A stretch of DNA of 64,000 nucleotides from NCBI RefSeq assembly GCF_008107445.1, contig NZ_VSLD01000003.1, forward strand, positions 124,001 to 188,000, in the 5' to 3' direction. The translations under genes and the position numbers were made by a program. The stretch comes from Arthrobacter echini (lineage in GTDB: Bacteria > Actinomycetota > Actinomycetes > Actinomycetales > Micrococcaceae). This document shows, piece after piece, positions 23,848 through 31,689 of this stretch. The notes under the pieces are model-generated. The model ran no database searches and was not told the DNA's origin. It saw only the letters and a program-made list of their open reading frames with translations. How positions within the stretch are numbered: the stretch's first letter is position 1; each line of letters opens with the position of its first letter.

Positions 23848-25263
23848 TCAGGGAAGTTGCTCCCAGCTCTGTGGTCCCGACGTCCCGGCGCGGTACTCGT
23901 CGAGCGGCACAGTGGCGTCCTGCCACACGTCGACCACCGGTTCGACGATCCGCCAGGCCTCGACCGAACTGTCGTCCCGCACCGACAGGGGCTTCCCGTC
24001 GCTCAGGACTCCCTTGAGAACCTCCCCGTACTCCAGCAGATCCCCCGGTCCGAAGCCGGCGTCGAGGGCTGCCGATGAGGTGGTGAACGGGTCGCCGGCT
24101 CCATTGATGTTCAGCTCGAGCCCGACACTGCGGGGGCCCAGACCGATGCGCAGCCGGTTGGGTTCGATCGCTCCACCGAGTCCTCCGGGAACCCGCTGCG
24201 GATCCTTGAAGGTCACCACCACCTCCTGCCGCGGAGAGCCGATCGCCTTGCCCGACCGCACGCGGAAGGGAACGCCGGCCCACCGCCAGGTATTGACGGC
24301 GAACACCACCTCGGCCAGCGTCTCGGTCCGGTGTTCGGGGTCGATCCCGTCCTCGTCGACGTAGGAGGGCAGGGACTTCCCGCCCACGTCGCCTGCGGTA
24401 TACCGGGCGCGACGGCTGTAGCGGCCGGGGTCGTCCTCCCACACGGTGGTGGCCCGCAGCACCTGGGCCTGGGCGTCCTGGAGGTCCACCACATCGAGGG
24501 TCGCCGGTGGTTGCATGGCCACGAGTGTGAGGACCTGCAGCAGATGGTTCTGGATCATGTCACGCATCGCGCCGGTGCCGTCGTAGAACCCGGCCCGACC
24601 CTCCAGTCCGAGGGTCTCCTCGAACAGGATGTCGACGGCGGCGACGTGCTCCGAGGTCAAGAGGGGCTCCACCACCCGGTTGGCGAAACGGATCCCCAGG
24701 ATGTTCAACACGGTTGACATGCCGAGGAAGTGGTCCACACGGTAGACGTCGTCCTCCGGAACCATGCCGTGGAGCACCTCGTTCAGGGCGCTCGCGCTTG
24801 CCTGATCCGAACCGAAGGGCTTCTCGAGCACCAGCTGCGTGCCCTCGGGGACCCCGATCCGCGCCAGGACCTTGCACGCCTCGATGGTCGGTGCAGGCGG
24901 AAGGGCGAAGTACAGGGTGATGCGGCCCTCTCCGGCAGCCAGCAGCCTCTGCAGATCGCCCTCGTCGGTGATGTCGGTCCTGAGATATCTCGCGTTCTGC
25001 GCTATGGCATCGATCGCCGGACCGTCTGCGTTGCCTGCGGCCAATGACTCCGCGACCACCGACTGCCATTCGTCCTGGCTCCAGGATCCTCGTCCGGTGC
25101 CGATCAGCAGGAGGTCGCGTAGGGATGACCCGCCGATCAGGCCCCCCAGCCCCGGCAGGAGCAATCGGGAGGTCAGGTCGCCCCTGGCGCCCATGATCAC
25201 CAGCGTCTGACGCCGGTCCTGATCGGATCCGGTCTCGGCCTTGGTGTCTGATGCGTTCGTCAT
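23848..25263 (-). CDS. glucose-6-phosphate dehydrogenase family protein, divergent active site
   Basis: A 471-residue homologue of G6PDH, which oxidises glucose-6-phosphate to 6-phosphogluconolactone at the entry to the pentose phosphate pathway. The fold markers are present: GARGDL for NADP (25-30), EKPFG (147-151), DHFLG (177-181), FYDGTGAMRDMIQNH with His240 at the position of the catalytic base, and RSGKAIG. However, the Lys of the substrate motif DHYLGK is Met182 here, and the GDLAK lysine is absent (GDLTS). Catalysis may therefore be altered, or the substrate may differ. Its ATG overlaps the SRAP gene stop by four bases (ATGA). Confidence 0.8.
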   Translation of the reverse strand: MTNASDTKAETGSDQDRRQTLVIMGARGDLTSRLLLPGLGGLIGGSSLRDLLLIGTGRGSWSQDEWQSVVAESLAAGNADGPAIDAIAQNARYLRTDITDEGDLQRLLAAGEGRITLYFALPPAPTIEACKVLARIGVPEGTQLVLEKPFGSDQASASALNEVLHGMVPEDDVYRVDHFLGMSTVLNILGIRFANRVVEPLLTSEHVAAVDILFEETLGLEGRAGFYDGTGAMRDMIQNHLLQVLTLVAMQPPATLDVVDLQDAQAQVLRATTVWEDDPGRYSRRARYTAGDVGGKSLPSYVDEDGIDPEHRTETLAEVVFAVNTWRWAGVPFRVRSGKAIGSPRQEVVVTFKDPQRVPGGLGGAIEPNRLRIGLGPRSVGLELNINGAGDPFTTSSAALDAGFGPGDLLEYGEVLKGVLSDGKPLSVRDDSSVEAWRIVEPVVDVWQDATVPLDEYRAGTSGPQSWEQLP

Positions 25264-26018
25264 GGGGAGGTCTCCTCAGGTGATCGTTGGTCGTCGGACT
25301 CGTCCGGCAGCGGTTCGATGAGGTCCGGTCCATTGTTCCGCACGGATCCCACCCGGCTCCCGACGACGCGCGGCACGAGGTGCGGGTCGGGGATGGCGTC
25401 GAGCAGTTCCTGGACCGCGGGCCGCGAGTCGGTGCGGGGATCCAGCCACTCGCTGTACAGCGCCGCCGGCACGATGACCGGCGTGCGGTCGTGGATCCGG
25501 TCGAGCGCGTCACTGGCAGGGCGGGTGATGATGGTGCAGCTGACCACCCAGGTGCCCTGCGGCTCCGCTGCCGAGACCGTCGAGGGGTCGCGCCAGAACT
25601 CGTACAGTCCGGCGAACCCCAAGTGCGTGGTGTCGGGGCCGTGCAGGTAGATAGGCGTCTTCGAGCCGTCGTCGTTCCTCCGCCACTCGTAGTAACCGTC
25701 CGCGGGAACGATCGCGCGGCGGCGGAGCGCAGCGGCGCGGAAGGAGGGTTTCTCCAGGACAGTTTCGCTGCGCGCGTTGATCATCCGGGCCCCCACGGAC
25801 GCGGACTTCGCCCAGGAGGGAATGAGTCCCCAGCGTGCCGGTTCGAGCCGCCTCGTCAGTTCCCCGGTCTCCGGGTGGAGCCGCTCGACCACGAGCTGCA
25901 CGACGTCGGTCGGAGCGACGTTCCAGGAACGTTCCACCTCGGCGGTGACCGTCTCGTCGACGTCGAAGGCGTCGACGAGATCAGCCTTCGAACCGGCGAT
26001 CACAAAGCGTCCGCACAT
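25260..26018 (-). CDS. SOS response-associated peptidase (SRAP/YedK/HMCES) family protein
   Basis: A 252-residue protein that begins Met-Cys2-Gly-Arg-Phe. After removal of Met, Cys2 forms a stable thiazolidine link to abasic sites in single-stranded DNA, protecting them. The other conserved residues are present: Asn34-Ala-Pro, WGLIPSWA, Asn81-Ala-Arg-Ser-Glu, Glu111 in GYYEW and His176 in HDRTPVI. Homologues are about 220-250 residues long. The gene overlaps the start of the G6PDH-like gene by four bases and is separated from doxX-like by a strong hairpin, so it probably heads its own transcript with the dehydrogenase. Confidence 0.92.
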   Translation of the reverse strand: MCGRFVIAGSKADLVDAFDVDETVTAEVERSWNVAPTDVVQLVVERLHPETGELTRRLEPARWGLIPSWAKSASVGARMINARSETVLEKPSFRAAALRRRAIVPADGYYEWRRNDDGSKTPIYLHGPDTTHLGFAGLYEFWRDPSTVSAAEPQGTWVVSCTIITRPASDALDRIHDRTPVIVPAALYSEWLDPRTDSRPAVQELLDAIPDPHLVPRVVGSRVGSVRNNGPDLIEPLPDESDDQRSPEETSP

Positions 26019-26050
26019 GCGGGAGATCCTGTCTGCTCGTGGACCGGGGT

Positions 26051-26077
26051 GCCCGGCGCCCGCTCGGGACGCCGGGC
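26051..26077 (-). terminator. hairpin terminator after the DoxX gene
   Basis: GCCCGGCG (26051-26058) pairs perfectly with CGCCGGGC (26070-26077) around an 11-nt loop that itself can pair (CCCG/CGGG). It lies seven bases past the DoxX stop on the minus strand and before the SRAP start. No T-run is evident, which is common in high-GC actinobacteria. Confidence 0.55.
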
Positions 26078-26083
26078 TCCGGG

Positions 26084-26494
26084 TTACTTCTTCTTGCGAT
26101 CGAGCACCAGCGCGAGCGCGATGGCGACCATCCAGCTGTCCTTCGCGACGGCGATGCCGTCCTGTGTGGGTCGGATGCCGTCCTTCTCCGTCAGCTCCGG
26201 GGTGCGGAAGTACATCGTCATCATCCCGGCCGAGAAGGCGAGGAGGCCCAGGCCCGCGAGCCTGCTGGGGATGAACGGGGCGAGCAGCGCGGACCCGACG
26301 ATGATCTCGGAGGAGGCGAGGAGCTTGCCGAACTGGCCGGCCTCGAGTTGGGCGGCCTGGGGGAACGCCGTGGCGGCCACCGACTGCAGGTAGCCGGCGG
26401 TGCCCTCGTCGAGGCCTGTCTTCCCGAGACCGGAGTTGAGGATGAAGGCCCCCGTGATGAGGCGGAGCGGGATGTGACTGGGGCGGAAACCCAT
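26084..26494 (-). CDS. DoxX-like small membrane protein
   Basis: A 136-residue protein with four hydrophobic stretches. It starts MGFRPSHIPLRLITGAFILNSGLGK, the usual N-terminal helix of DoxX/DoxD-like proteins, and ends with a basic RKKK tail in the cytoplasm. Residues 55-70 (GQFGKLLASSEIIVG) and 77-95 form further helices. DoxX-type proteins are linked to thiol redox and sulfur metabolism in some bacteria, but the role here is unknown. It is flanked by hairpin terminators on both sides, so it is probably transcribed alone. Confidence 0.7.
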   Translation of the reverse strand: MGFRPSHIPLRLITGAFILNSGLGKTGLDEGTAGYLQSVAATAFPQAAQLEAGQFGKLLASSEIIVGSALLAPFIPSRLAGLGLLAFSAGMMTMYFRTPELTEKDGIRPTQDGIAVAKDSWMVAIALALVLDRKKK

Positions 26495-26551
26495 GGTGAT
26501 GCCTTTCGCTGCTGATAGTGGTCCGCGTGAGAGCCTACGGCGCGTGCATCT

Positions 26552-26580
26552 GCCCCCGCCACTTGTGGTCGTGCGGGGGC
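26552..26580 (-). terminator. hairpin terminator after the Stealth gene
   Basis: GCCCCCGC (26552-26559) is a perfect complement of GCGGGGGC (26573-26580) with a 13-nt loop. It begins four bases beyond the Stealth stop on the minus strand and lies upstream of the DoxX start, so it should end the Stealth transcript. Confidence 0.6.
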
Positions 26581-26584
26581 CCGC

Positions 26585-28285
26585 TCAGACTTCCCAGGGG
26601 GCCTTGACGGGGAAGTACTTCTCGAGGAACTCGGTGACCAGCTGGGCACGCTCGTCAGCCGGGATGTCGGAGGTGCTGCCGTCATTGAGGCAGAAGAGAT
26701 CCCGGTTCCGTTTGTCGAGCATCTTGTTCAGGCTCTTCAGCTCCGAACGTGCCGTGGTGTCCACGTACTTCACCCGCGCCGACTCCTGCGTGACGGCCCG
26801 GCCGGTGAGGAGCGCGTAGTAGTGGTACAGCGAGTTGGTCACCGAGATGTTGTCCTTGGCGCGGAAGCGGGACGCCGCTGTCGCCGCGAACTCGGCGGAG
26901 AACTCCGCCTCCATCTCGAGCAGGACACTCTTGCGCAGGGGCGTGACCGCGTGCTCGAGGTGCCTCGTGGTGATGCGGCCGAACCGCTCGTGCAGCAGGC
27001 GCCGGTTGACGCGCGCGGCGTTCTCGAAGCCGCTGCGCTCGGCGTCGTTCTCCCCGAGGCCGATGCGCGTGTCGGCCTCGATGAACTTGGTGATGCCCCC
27101 GGGGGAGAAAAAGAGGTCCGGTGCGACAGGTCGGCCGAAGAACATGTCGTCATTGGAGTAGAGGAAGTGCTCGGAGAGCCCGGGGATGTGCTGGAGTTGC
27201 GCCTCGACGGCCTGCGAGTTGTGGGTCGGCAGCACGGAGGTGTCCAGGAAGTGCTCCTCCGAGGGCACGAAGGTGACGGACGGATGCTCGGCCAGCCAGG
27301 CGGGGCGCTCTGAATCGGTCGCGATGAAGATGCGGCGCACCCAGGGCGCGAACATGTAGACGGAGCGCAGGGTGTACTTGAGCTCGTCGATCTGCCGGAA
27401 GCGTGCCTCGTGGTCGTCGCCCTCGCCGACCGTCACGCCCTGCATGCGGGCCGCGCGGGCAGCCCGGTACTCGGGGCTGCTGCCGTCCACCCAGGAGTAG
27501 ACCAGGTCGATATCGAAGTCGATGTCGGTGGCGTGGTCGGCGAACATGTTGTCGATCGTGGGCCAGCTGAGCCCGTGCCGTTCCACCTCCCCGCGCACGA
27601 ATTCGGCCGCGGGGAGAGTGCGCCGGGTCAGCGAGTTCTCCACCGGGAGTTCGATCGCCGTCTCGCCGAGGGTCCACAGCTCGATCTGCACGCCGGCCGA
27701 GGGCCCGTAGGCGAGACCGCCGAGCGGCTCGATGCGCGGACGGAAGAGCCGGAAGATCCTCGCCTTCTCACTGCTGGAGAGCCGCCCGTCACTGACCAGG
27801 AGCGTGGTGCGGCGCTTCGTGTCGACCGTGCGGGAGTAGAAGGGTTCGTCACGGCAGGCCTCCACCAGGGCGGCTCGGAGCCGTTCGCGGTTGTCGAGGT
27901 CGACGGCGATCACCGGACGCTGGTCGTTCCCGCGGACGAGCAGGAAGTCGATGCCGGCGGTGTCCAGCGCGGTGCGGATGAACAGGAGATCCTCCACCAT
28001 GGCCTGCTGCGGCGTGCGGTCCTGGTTGATCAGGGTGAAGCGGCGCTTGACCGTCGTGATGTCCGAGCGGCCTTCGAACCGGGCGACCGCCGCGCGAGAC
28101 GCCGAGGCGAGGATCTCGGCTTCATTCTCCGGCTCGGGTGCTCCGAAGTAGATGTCGTGTTGGGCAGCCGTGTCTGTGATCGGAACCTCCTGGAGTATGG
28201 ATGCGTGCTTCCCATGATAGAGCCTGGCCCGGTCGTCGACGTGCGAAGGGGCACCATACCGTTTCGGCCTGGACCAGTCCAGCAT
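26585..28285 (-). CDS. Stealth family protein (capsule hexose-1-phosphate transferase type)
   Basis: A Stealth family protein, up to 566 residues if read from ATG 28285. The conserved regions are in order: IDLVYSWVDGSSPEY (CR1), DELKYTLRSVYMFAPWVRRIFIATD with HNSQAVEAQLQHIPGLSEHFLYSNDDMFFG (CR2), then EHAVTPLRKSVLLEMEAEF (CR3) and a short CR4 at the C-terminus. Family members such as capsule polymerases move sugar-1-phosphates from UDP-sugars; this one probably acts in envelope or extracellular polysaccharide synthesis. The start is doubtful: the best ribosome site, AGGAGG, lies downstream of that ATG and points to an ATC codon at 28180 (giving 531 residues). No other capsule genes adjoin. 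Confidence 0.8.
   Translation of the reverse strand: MLDWSRPKRYGAPSHVDDRARLYHGKHASILQEVPITDTAAQHDIYFGAPEPENEAEILASASRAAVARFEGRSDITTVKRRFTLINQDRTPQQAMVEDLLFIRTALDTAGIDFLLVRGNDQRPVIAVDLDNRERLRAALVEACRDEPFYSRTVDTKRRTTLLVSDGRLSSSEKARIFRLFRPRIEPLGGLAYGPSAGVQIELWTLGETAIELPVENSLTRRTLPAAEFVRGEVERHGLSWPTIDNMFADHATDIDFDIDLVYSWVDGSSPEYRAARAARMQGVTVGEGDDHEARFRQIDELKYTLRSVYMFAPWVRRIFIATDSERPAWLAEHPSVTFVPSEEHFLDTSVLPTHNSQAVEAQLQHIPGLSEHFLYSNDDMFFGRPVAPDLFFSPGGITKFIEADTRIGLGENDAERSGFENAARVNRRLLHERFGRITTRHLEHAVTPLRKSVLLEMEAEFSAEFAATAASRFRAKDNISVTNSLYHYYALLTGRAVTQESARVKYVDTTARSELKSLNKMLDKRNRDLFCLNDGSTSDIPADERAQLVTEFLEKYFPVKAPWEV
28186..28191 (-). promoter_or_regulatory. AGGAGG ribosome-binding site without a usual start codon
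   Basis: On the minus strand AGGAGG is followed by TTCCG and then ATC-ACA-GAC-ACG, in frame with the Stealth protein. No ATG, GTG or TTG occurs at usable distance. A start at ATC 28180-28178 would give a natural-looking N-terminus (Thr-Asp-Thr-Ala-Ala-Gln). Either a rare ATC start is used or an ATG has been lost by mutation or base-call error. Confidence 0.45.
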
Positions 28286-28370
28286 TCCGGGCCAACGATT
28301 CGGCGACATCGGGGAGGTACGAGGACGAGGTCGTCCGTACGGCGCGCCGCCCGCGTGGTGCGGGGGTTCG

Positions 28371-29006
28371 CTATCGGTAGTCCCGGTACAGCTCGCCGAC
28401 CGGGACCTCGCTCGCGAGCCGATTGGCCGGCCCTGGTAGCGGGCACGCCCACTCCTCGTCATAGGCACAGGACGGGTTGTAGGCGAAGTTCAGATCGACC
28501 ACGAGGCTGTTGGGGGCCCGCCCCTCACCCAGATGCGCGCCCTTGATGGTGTCCAGGACGTAGCGCCCGCCGCCGTATGTACCGCCGGGCTTCCCCGCGC
28601 TCTGATCGTGCAGGGGCAGGAACAGTCCGCCGCCGTAGGAGGCCAGTTTCCACAGGCCCAGAGTGCCCAGCCCCTGCAGCGTGAGGGAGCCGAGCCGGCG
28701 GAACGGGACGACGCCGTCCGTGCCGGTCGGCACCTCCATGATCTCGCCCTCCCCCTCGGGGGCCACAGGTGCCTCGAAGCGGAAGGCGGGGTCATAGGGC
28801 GCCACGGCGAGGCCCGTGAAGGTGGACCGGGCACCGGCATCCAGGGCGGAGGCGGGGTGGGCGCGGAACAGCTCGTCGCGTCCCCGCCGCCACAGGGCAT
28901 GGGCGGTCTCGGGCGATTCGGTGACAGCGCATGCGCGGACGTCGGCGTAGAGACCGAAGACGCGCCGGCGCCAGTCGGCCGTGGCCAGGGCGGAGGTTGC
29001 TGTCAT
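28371..29006 (-). CDS. DUF1684 domain protein
   Basis: A 211-residue soluble protein. The conserved DUF1684 parts are LWRRGRDELFRAHPASAL near residue 40, YDPAFRFEAPV near 70, LWKLASYGGGLFLPLHDQSAGK near 120, TYGGGRYVLDTIKGAHLG, and a Cys-bearing end NFAYNPSCAYDEEWACPLPGPANRL. The Asp/His/Cys in these blocks are conserved in the family, but no activity has been assigned to it as far as I know. It is divergent from the TauE/SafE gene (90 bp between starts) and its 3' end lies near the Stealth promoter region. Confidence 0.8.
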   Translation of the reverse strand: MTATSALATADWRRRVFGLYADVRACAVTESPETAHALWRRGRDELFRAHPASALDAGARSTFTGLAVAPYDPAFRFEAPVAPEGEGEIMEVPTGTDGVVPFRRLGSLTLQGLGTLGLWKLASYGGGLFLPLHDQSAGKPGGTYGGGRYVLDTIKGAHLGEGRAPNSLVVDLNFAYNPSCAYDEEWACPLPGPANRLASEVPVGELYRDYR

Positions 29007-29084
29007 ACGGACAGGCTACCGCCGGTGACGGGCCGTCCACCGGGCCCGTCATCCGGTGGACGGCGGAGTGGGCGGGTGGTTGCG

Positions 29085-29090
29085 TAGTGT
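29085..29090 (+). promoter_or_regulatory. -10 element of a probably leaderless TauE/SafE transcript
   Basis: TAGTGT ends six bases before GTG 29097 (GAGCGG between). Transcription would then start at or next to the start codon. No Shine-Dalgarno sequence competes with this reading. Confidence 0.5.
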
Positions 29091-29096
29091 GAGCGG

Positions 29097-29849
29097 GTGG
29101 CTCTCGGCATCTTCTTCATCGTGCTCGCCTCCATCCTGGTGGGGGCGGTGGCGCAGCGCATCGCCGGTCTCGGCTTCGCGCTGCTGATCTCACCGTTCCT
29201 CGTCATCATCCTCGGCCCCCACGAGGGGATCCTCCTGGTCAACGCCTGCGCGGTCGTGTCCTCGTCCATCATCGTGGGCCGGGTGTGGAAGGACATCGAC
29301 TGGAGCATGTTCCGTTGGCTGGTGGTACCGTCCCTCGCGGGGTCCATCCCCGGCTCCTTCCTCGCCGTCGCCGTGCCCTCCGCACCCCTGTCGGTCACCG
29401 TCGGGGTGATCGTCCTGGTGGCACTGACACTCTCGCTCGTGCTCCAGCGCACCGAGGTGGTGGTCCGGGGCAACGCGCCGAAGGCGTTCGCCGGCTTCGC
29501 GGCCGGGCTCACCAACTCCATGGCGGGGGTCGGCGGACCCGCGGTGAGCGCCTACGCCGTGCTCTCCCGGTGGCCCCAGCGCCCCTTCGCGGCAACGCTG
29601 CAACCGTTCTTCGTCTGCATCGGGCTGGTCACGCTCATCACCAAGTTCCTGCTCGACCCAGCACAGGCGCCGGTCCTCGCTCCGTGGATGTGGGCGGCGA
29701 TCGGTCTGGTCATCGTGGCGGGGATCTACCTGGGCGAGAAACTGGGTCGGTTCGTCCGCGACGACCATGCACGCCTGTTCGTGATCGTGATCGCCTTCGT
29801 CGGGGCCGGACTCGCCGTCGTCAAGGGAACCATCGACATCGTGGCGTGA
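29097..29849 (+). CDS. TauE/SafE family sulfite/organic-acid exporter-like membrane protein
   Basis: A 250-residue membrane protein with about eight helices. It shows the twofold TauE/SafE pattern: VGAVAQRIAGLGFALLISPFLVIILGPHEGILLVNA in the first half and FAAGLTNSMAGVGGPAVSAYAVLSRWPQRPFAATLQPFF in the second. The family exports sulfite, sulfoacetate or other anions; the substrate here is not evident. The start GTG 29097 is supported by a TAGTGT box six bases upstream. Its stop is three bases short of a GTG that may begin the DUF6350 gene. Confidence 0.85.
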   Translation: MALGIFFIVLASILVGAVAQRIAGLGFALLISPFLVIILGPHEGILLVNACAVVSSSIIVGRVWKDIDWSMFRWLVVPSLAGSIPGSFLAVAVPSAPLSVTVGVIVLVALTLSLVLQRTEVVVRGNAPKAFAGFAAGLTNSMAGVGGPAVSAYAVLSRWPQRPFAATLQPFFVCIGLVTLITKFLLDPAQAPVLAPWMWAAIGLVIVAGIYLGEKLGRFVRDDHARLFVIVIAFVGAGLAVVKGTIDIVA

Positions 29850-29899
29850 GCACGCCCGCCGGAGGGGACGTGCGGGCCGGGCGGCTCGCCGATGGCACC

Positions 29900-31186
29900 A
29901 TGGAGGGGATGAAACTCCCCACCAAACCCCATACCCTCCCGATGCCGCTGTGGCTGCAGGGCGTGCTGGAGCTCGGGCAGGCCGCCCTGATCTCGGCGCT
30001 GGTCGTGATCGTCCCGGTCGCTGCCGTCTGGCTCTCCGGGGGTCTTGCCGACCGCACCATCGATTCCGTTGCCCGGCTGGCCGGTCAGGGGTGGCTCGTG
30101 ATGCACGGGGTGCCCCTGGTCCTCCGCTTCCCGCCGGTCGTCGCGGGGGAGGACGCAGTGACGGGACTGCTCCACGCGATTCCCCTCGGCCTGGTCCTCG
30201 TACCGCTGCTGCTGGCCTGGCGTGCCGGGCGACGCCTGGCCCGGGCTTCCTCGGACCAGCTCTGGCAGGGCCTGCTCGGGGCGCTCCTGACCTACGCCGC
30301 GGCAGGCATGGGCGTGGCCTACCTGTCGAGCACGCCCGAGGCCTCCGCCTCCCTGCTGGCCGGAGCGCTTATTCCCCCGGTGTCCGCAGGCGTGGGTCTG
30401 ATCGCGGGAGCCCACCATCGCGCCGGCACCTGGAGCCGGGTGGTCGGGGTGGACCTCGCGACAGCAGTCGGCCGCGCGAGCCAGCACTCCCGCTGGGCGG
30501 GTTCCTACGCCTGGTCCGTCCTCCGCTCGGGCGCCCTCGCCGTCCTCGTGGCGGCGGGCCTGTCGGCCGCCCTGCTCGCGGTGACGATCGGGCTGAACTG
30601 GGCGGGGATCGCGGCCATCTACGAGAGGCTCGACGGCGGGGTCGCCGGGGCCTCCGTCCTGACTCTGCTCCAGCTGGGATTCCTGCCCAATCTGGCACTC
30701 TGGACCATGTCCTGGACCACCGGCGCCGGCTTCGCCCTGGGTACCGGGAGCTCCCTCACGCCGCTGGCGAGCACCGTGGGGCCGCTGCCGGCCATCCCCG
30801 TCCTCGGAGCGCTGCCCGCGGGCACGCTCCACTACGGGTATGCCGCCCTGGCCGTCCCCGTCCTCGCCGGGGCTCTGGCCGGGTGGTGGTTCTTCCGCGA
30901 GGGGGAGAACCACCTCGACGAGTGGCTCGTTCTCAAGAGCCGGCAGCGGTGGCTGACGGCGACGGCGTCCACCCTGGCGCTCGCCGTGTTCATCGGCATC
31001 ACGGCGGGCCTCGGCGGCGCTCTCGTGGCACTCGTCTCGCGTGCCTCGCTGGGACTCGGACGGTTCACGGAGCTCGGCCCCGACCCGCTCCTGCTCGGAG
31101 CATGGCTCGCGCTCGAGGTCGCGGTGGGCGCTGTCCTCGGTCACGCCGTCGGGTCCCTCCTGGAGCGGCAGCCGCGGCGTCGCTGA
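29900..31186 (+). CDS. DUF6350 family membrane protein
   Basis: An integral membrane protein of about 428 residues with around ten helices; residues such as LWLQGVLELGQAALISALVVIVPVAAVWLSGG open the first and LQLGFLPNLALWTMSWTTGAGFALGTGSSLTPL marks the central conserved part. DUF6350 proteins occur next to purN in many actinobacteria, and some have been given the name PerM and tied to cell division; that role is unproven here. The start is unsure: ATG 29900, ATG 29909 (directly behind GGAGGGG) and GTG 29846 (overlapping the upstream stop) are all in frame. Confidence 0.75.
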   Translation: MEGMKLPTKPHTLPMPLWLQGVLELGQAALISALVVIVPVAAVWLSGGLADRTIDSVARLAGQGWLVMHGVPLVLRFPPVVAGEDAVTGLLHAIPLGLVLVPLLLAWRAGRRLARASSDQLWQGLLGALLTYAAAGMGVAYLSSTPEASASLLAGALIPPVSAGVGLIAGAHHRAGTWSRVVGVDLATAVGRASQHSRWAGSYAWSVLRSGALAVLVAAGLSAALLAVTIGLNWAGIAAIYERLDGGVAGASVLTLLQLGFLPNLALWTMSWTTGAGFALGTGSSLTPLASTVGPLPAIPVLGALPAGTLHYGYAALAVPVLAGALAGWWFFREGENHLDEWLVLKSRQRWLTATASTLALAVFIGITAGLGGALVALVSRASLGLGRFTELGPDPLLLGAWLALEVAVGAVLGHAVGSLLERQPRRR

Positions 31187-31195
31187 TACCCGGCG

Positions 31196-31633
31196 CTACC
31201 CCGCGGTCTCGAACTTGCGCAGTGCGTCCTCGCAGTCGCTCCTGGCCTGCAGGGTCAGGGCGCGCGACATGCAGTCCTCGTAGTGCTGCGTGACGGGCCA
31301 GAGCAGCACCGACACGGCCGTCCCGACTGTCAGGACGACGGCAGACACGAGGCCGATCGAGGTGGCCAGCACCACGAGGCGGGGCAGCTTCGCGCCGATC
31401 ACCTTGATCAGGGCGACGACGCCGGCGGCAACGGCGAACACCGAGACCAGGAGCGTGAGCACCTTCCACGGCAGCACCAGGGATCCCAGCAGCACGCCTC
31501 CGAGGAGCGCCAGGCCGAACAGCCGCAGCCACAGCCGAGCGGACGTCCGGCGTGAGGCGACGACGTCGTCGGGCTCCTGCCGCCCGTTCCCGGGGCGCTC
31601 CGGTCCGCCTCGTCCCGTGCCCTGCTGCGTCAT
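31196..31633 (-). CDS. small membrane protein, function unknown
   Basis: A protein of about 145 residues. A hydrophilic Gly/Arg/Gln-rich N-terminus is followed by three closely packed hydrophobic helices (LWLRLFGLALLGGVLLGSLVLPW; VLTLLVSVFAVAAGVVALI; RLVVLATSIGLVSAVVLTVGTAVSVLLW) and a short tail with two Cys (YEDCMSRALTLQARSDCEDALRKFE) that could form a disulfide outside the cell. ATG 31633 has GGAG five bases upstream; a longer in-frame start lies at 31657. It sits between DUF6350 (convergent, 9 bp) and purN (divergent). Confidence 0.65.
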   Translation of the reverse strand: MTQQGTGRGGPERPGNGRQEPDDVVASRRTSARLWLRLFGLALLGGVLLGSLVLPWKVLTLLVSVFAVAAGVVALIKVIGAKLPRLVVLATSIGLVSAVVLTVGTAVSVLLWPVTQHYEDCMSRALTLQARSDCEDALRKFETAG

Positions 31634-31677
31634 CTGATCTCCGTCGGCATGGTTCAACCCTAGGCGAGGGCAGACCC

Positions 31678-31683
31678 TAAGGT
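31678..31683 (+). promoter_or_regulatory. -10 element of a probably leaderless purN transcript
   Basis: TAAGGT is followed by TGATCC and then ATG 31690, so transcription should begin at the start codon. There is no ribosome-binding sequence in this gap. Confidence 0.5.
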
Positions 31684-31689
31684 TGATCC

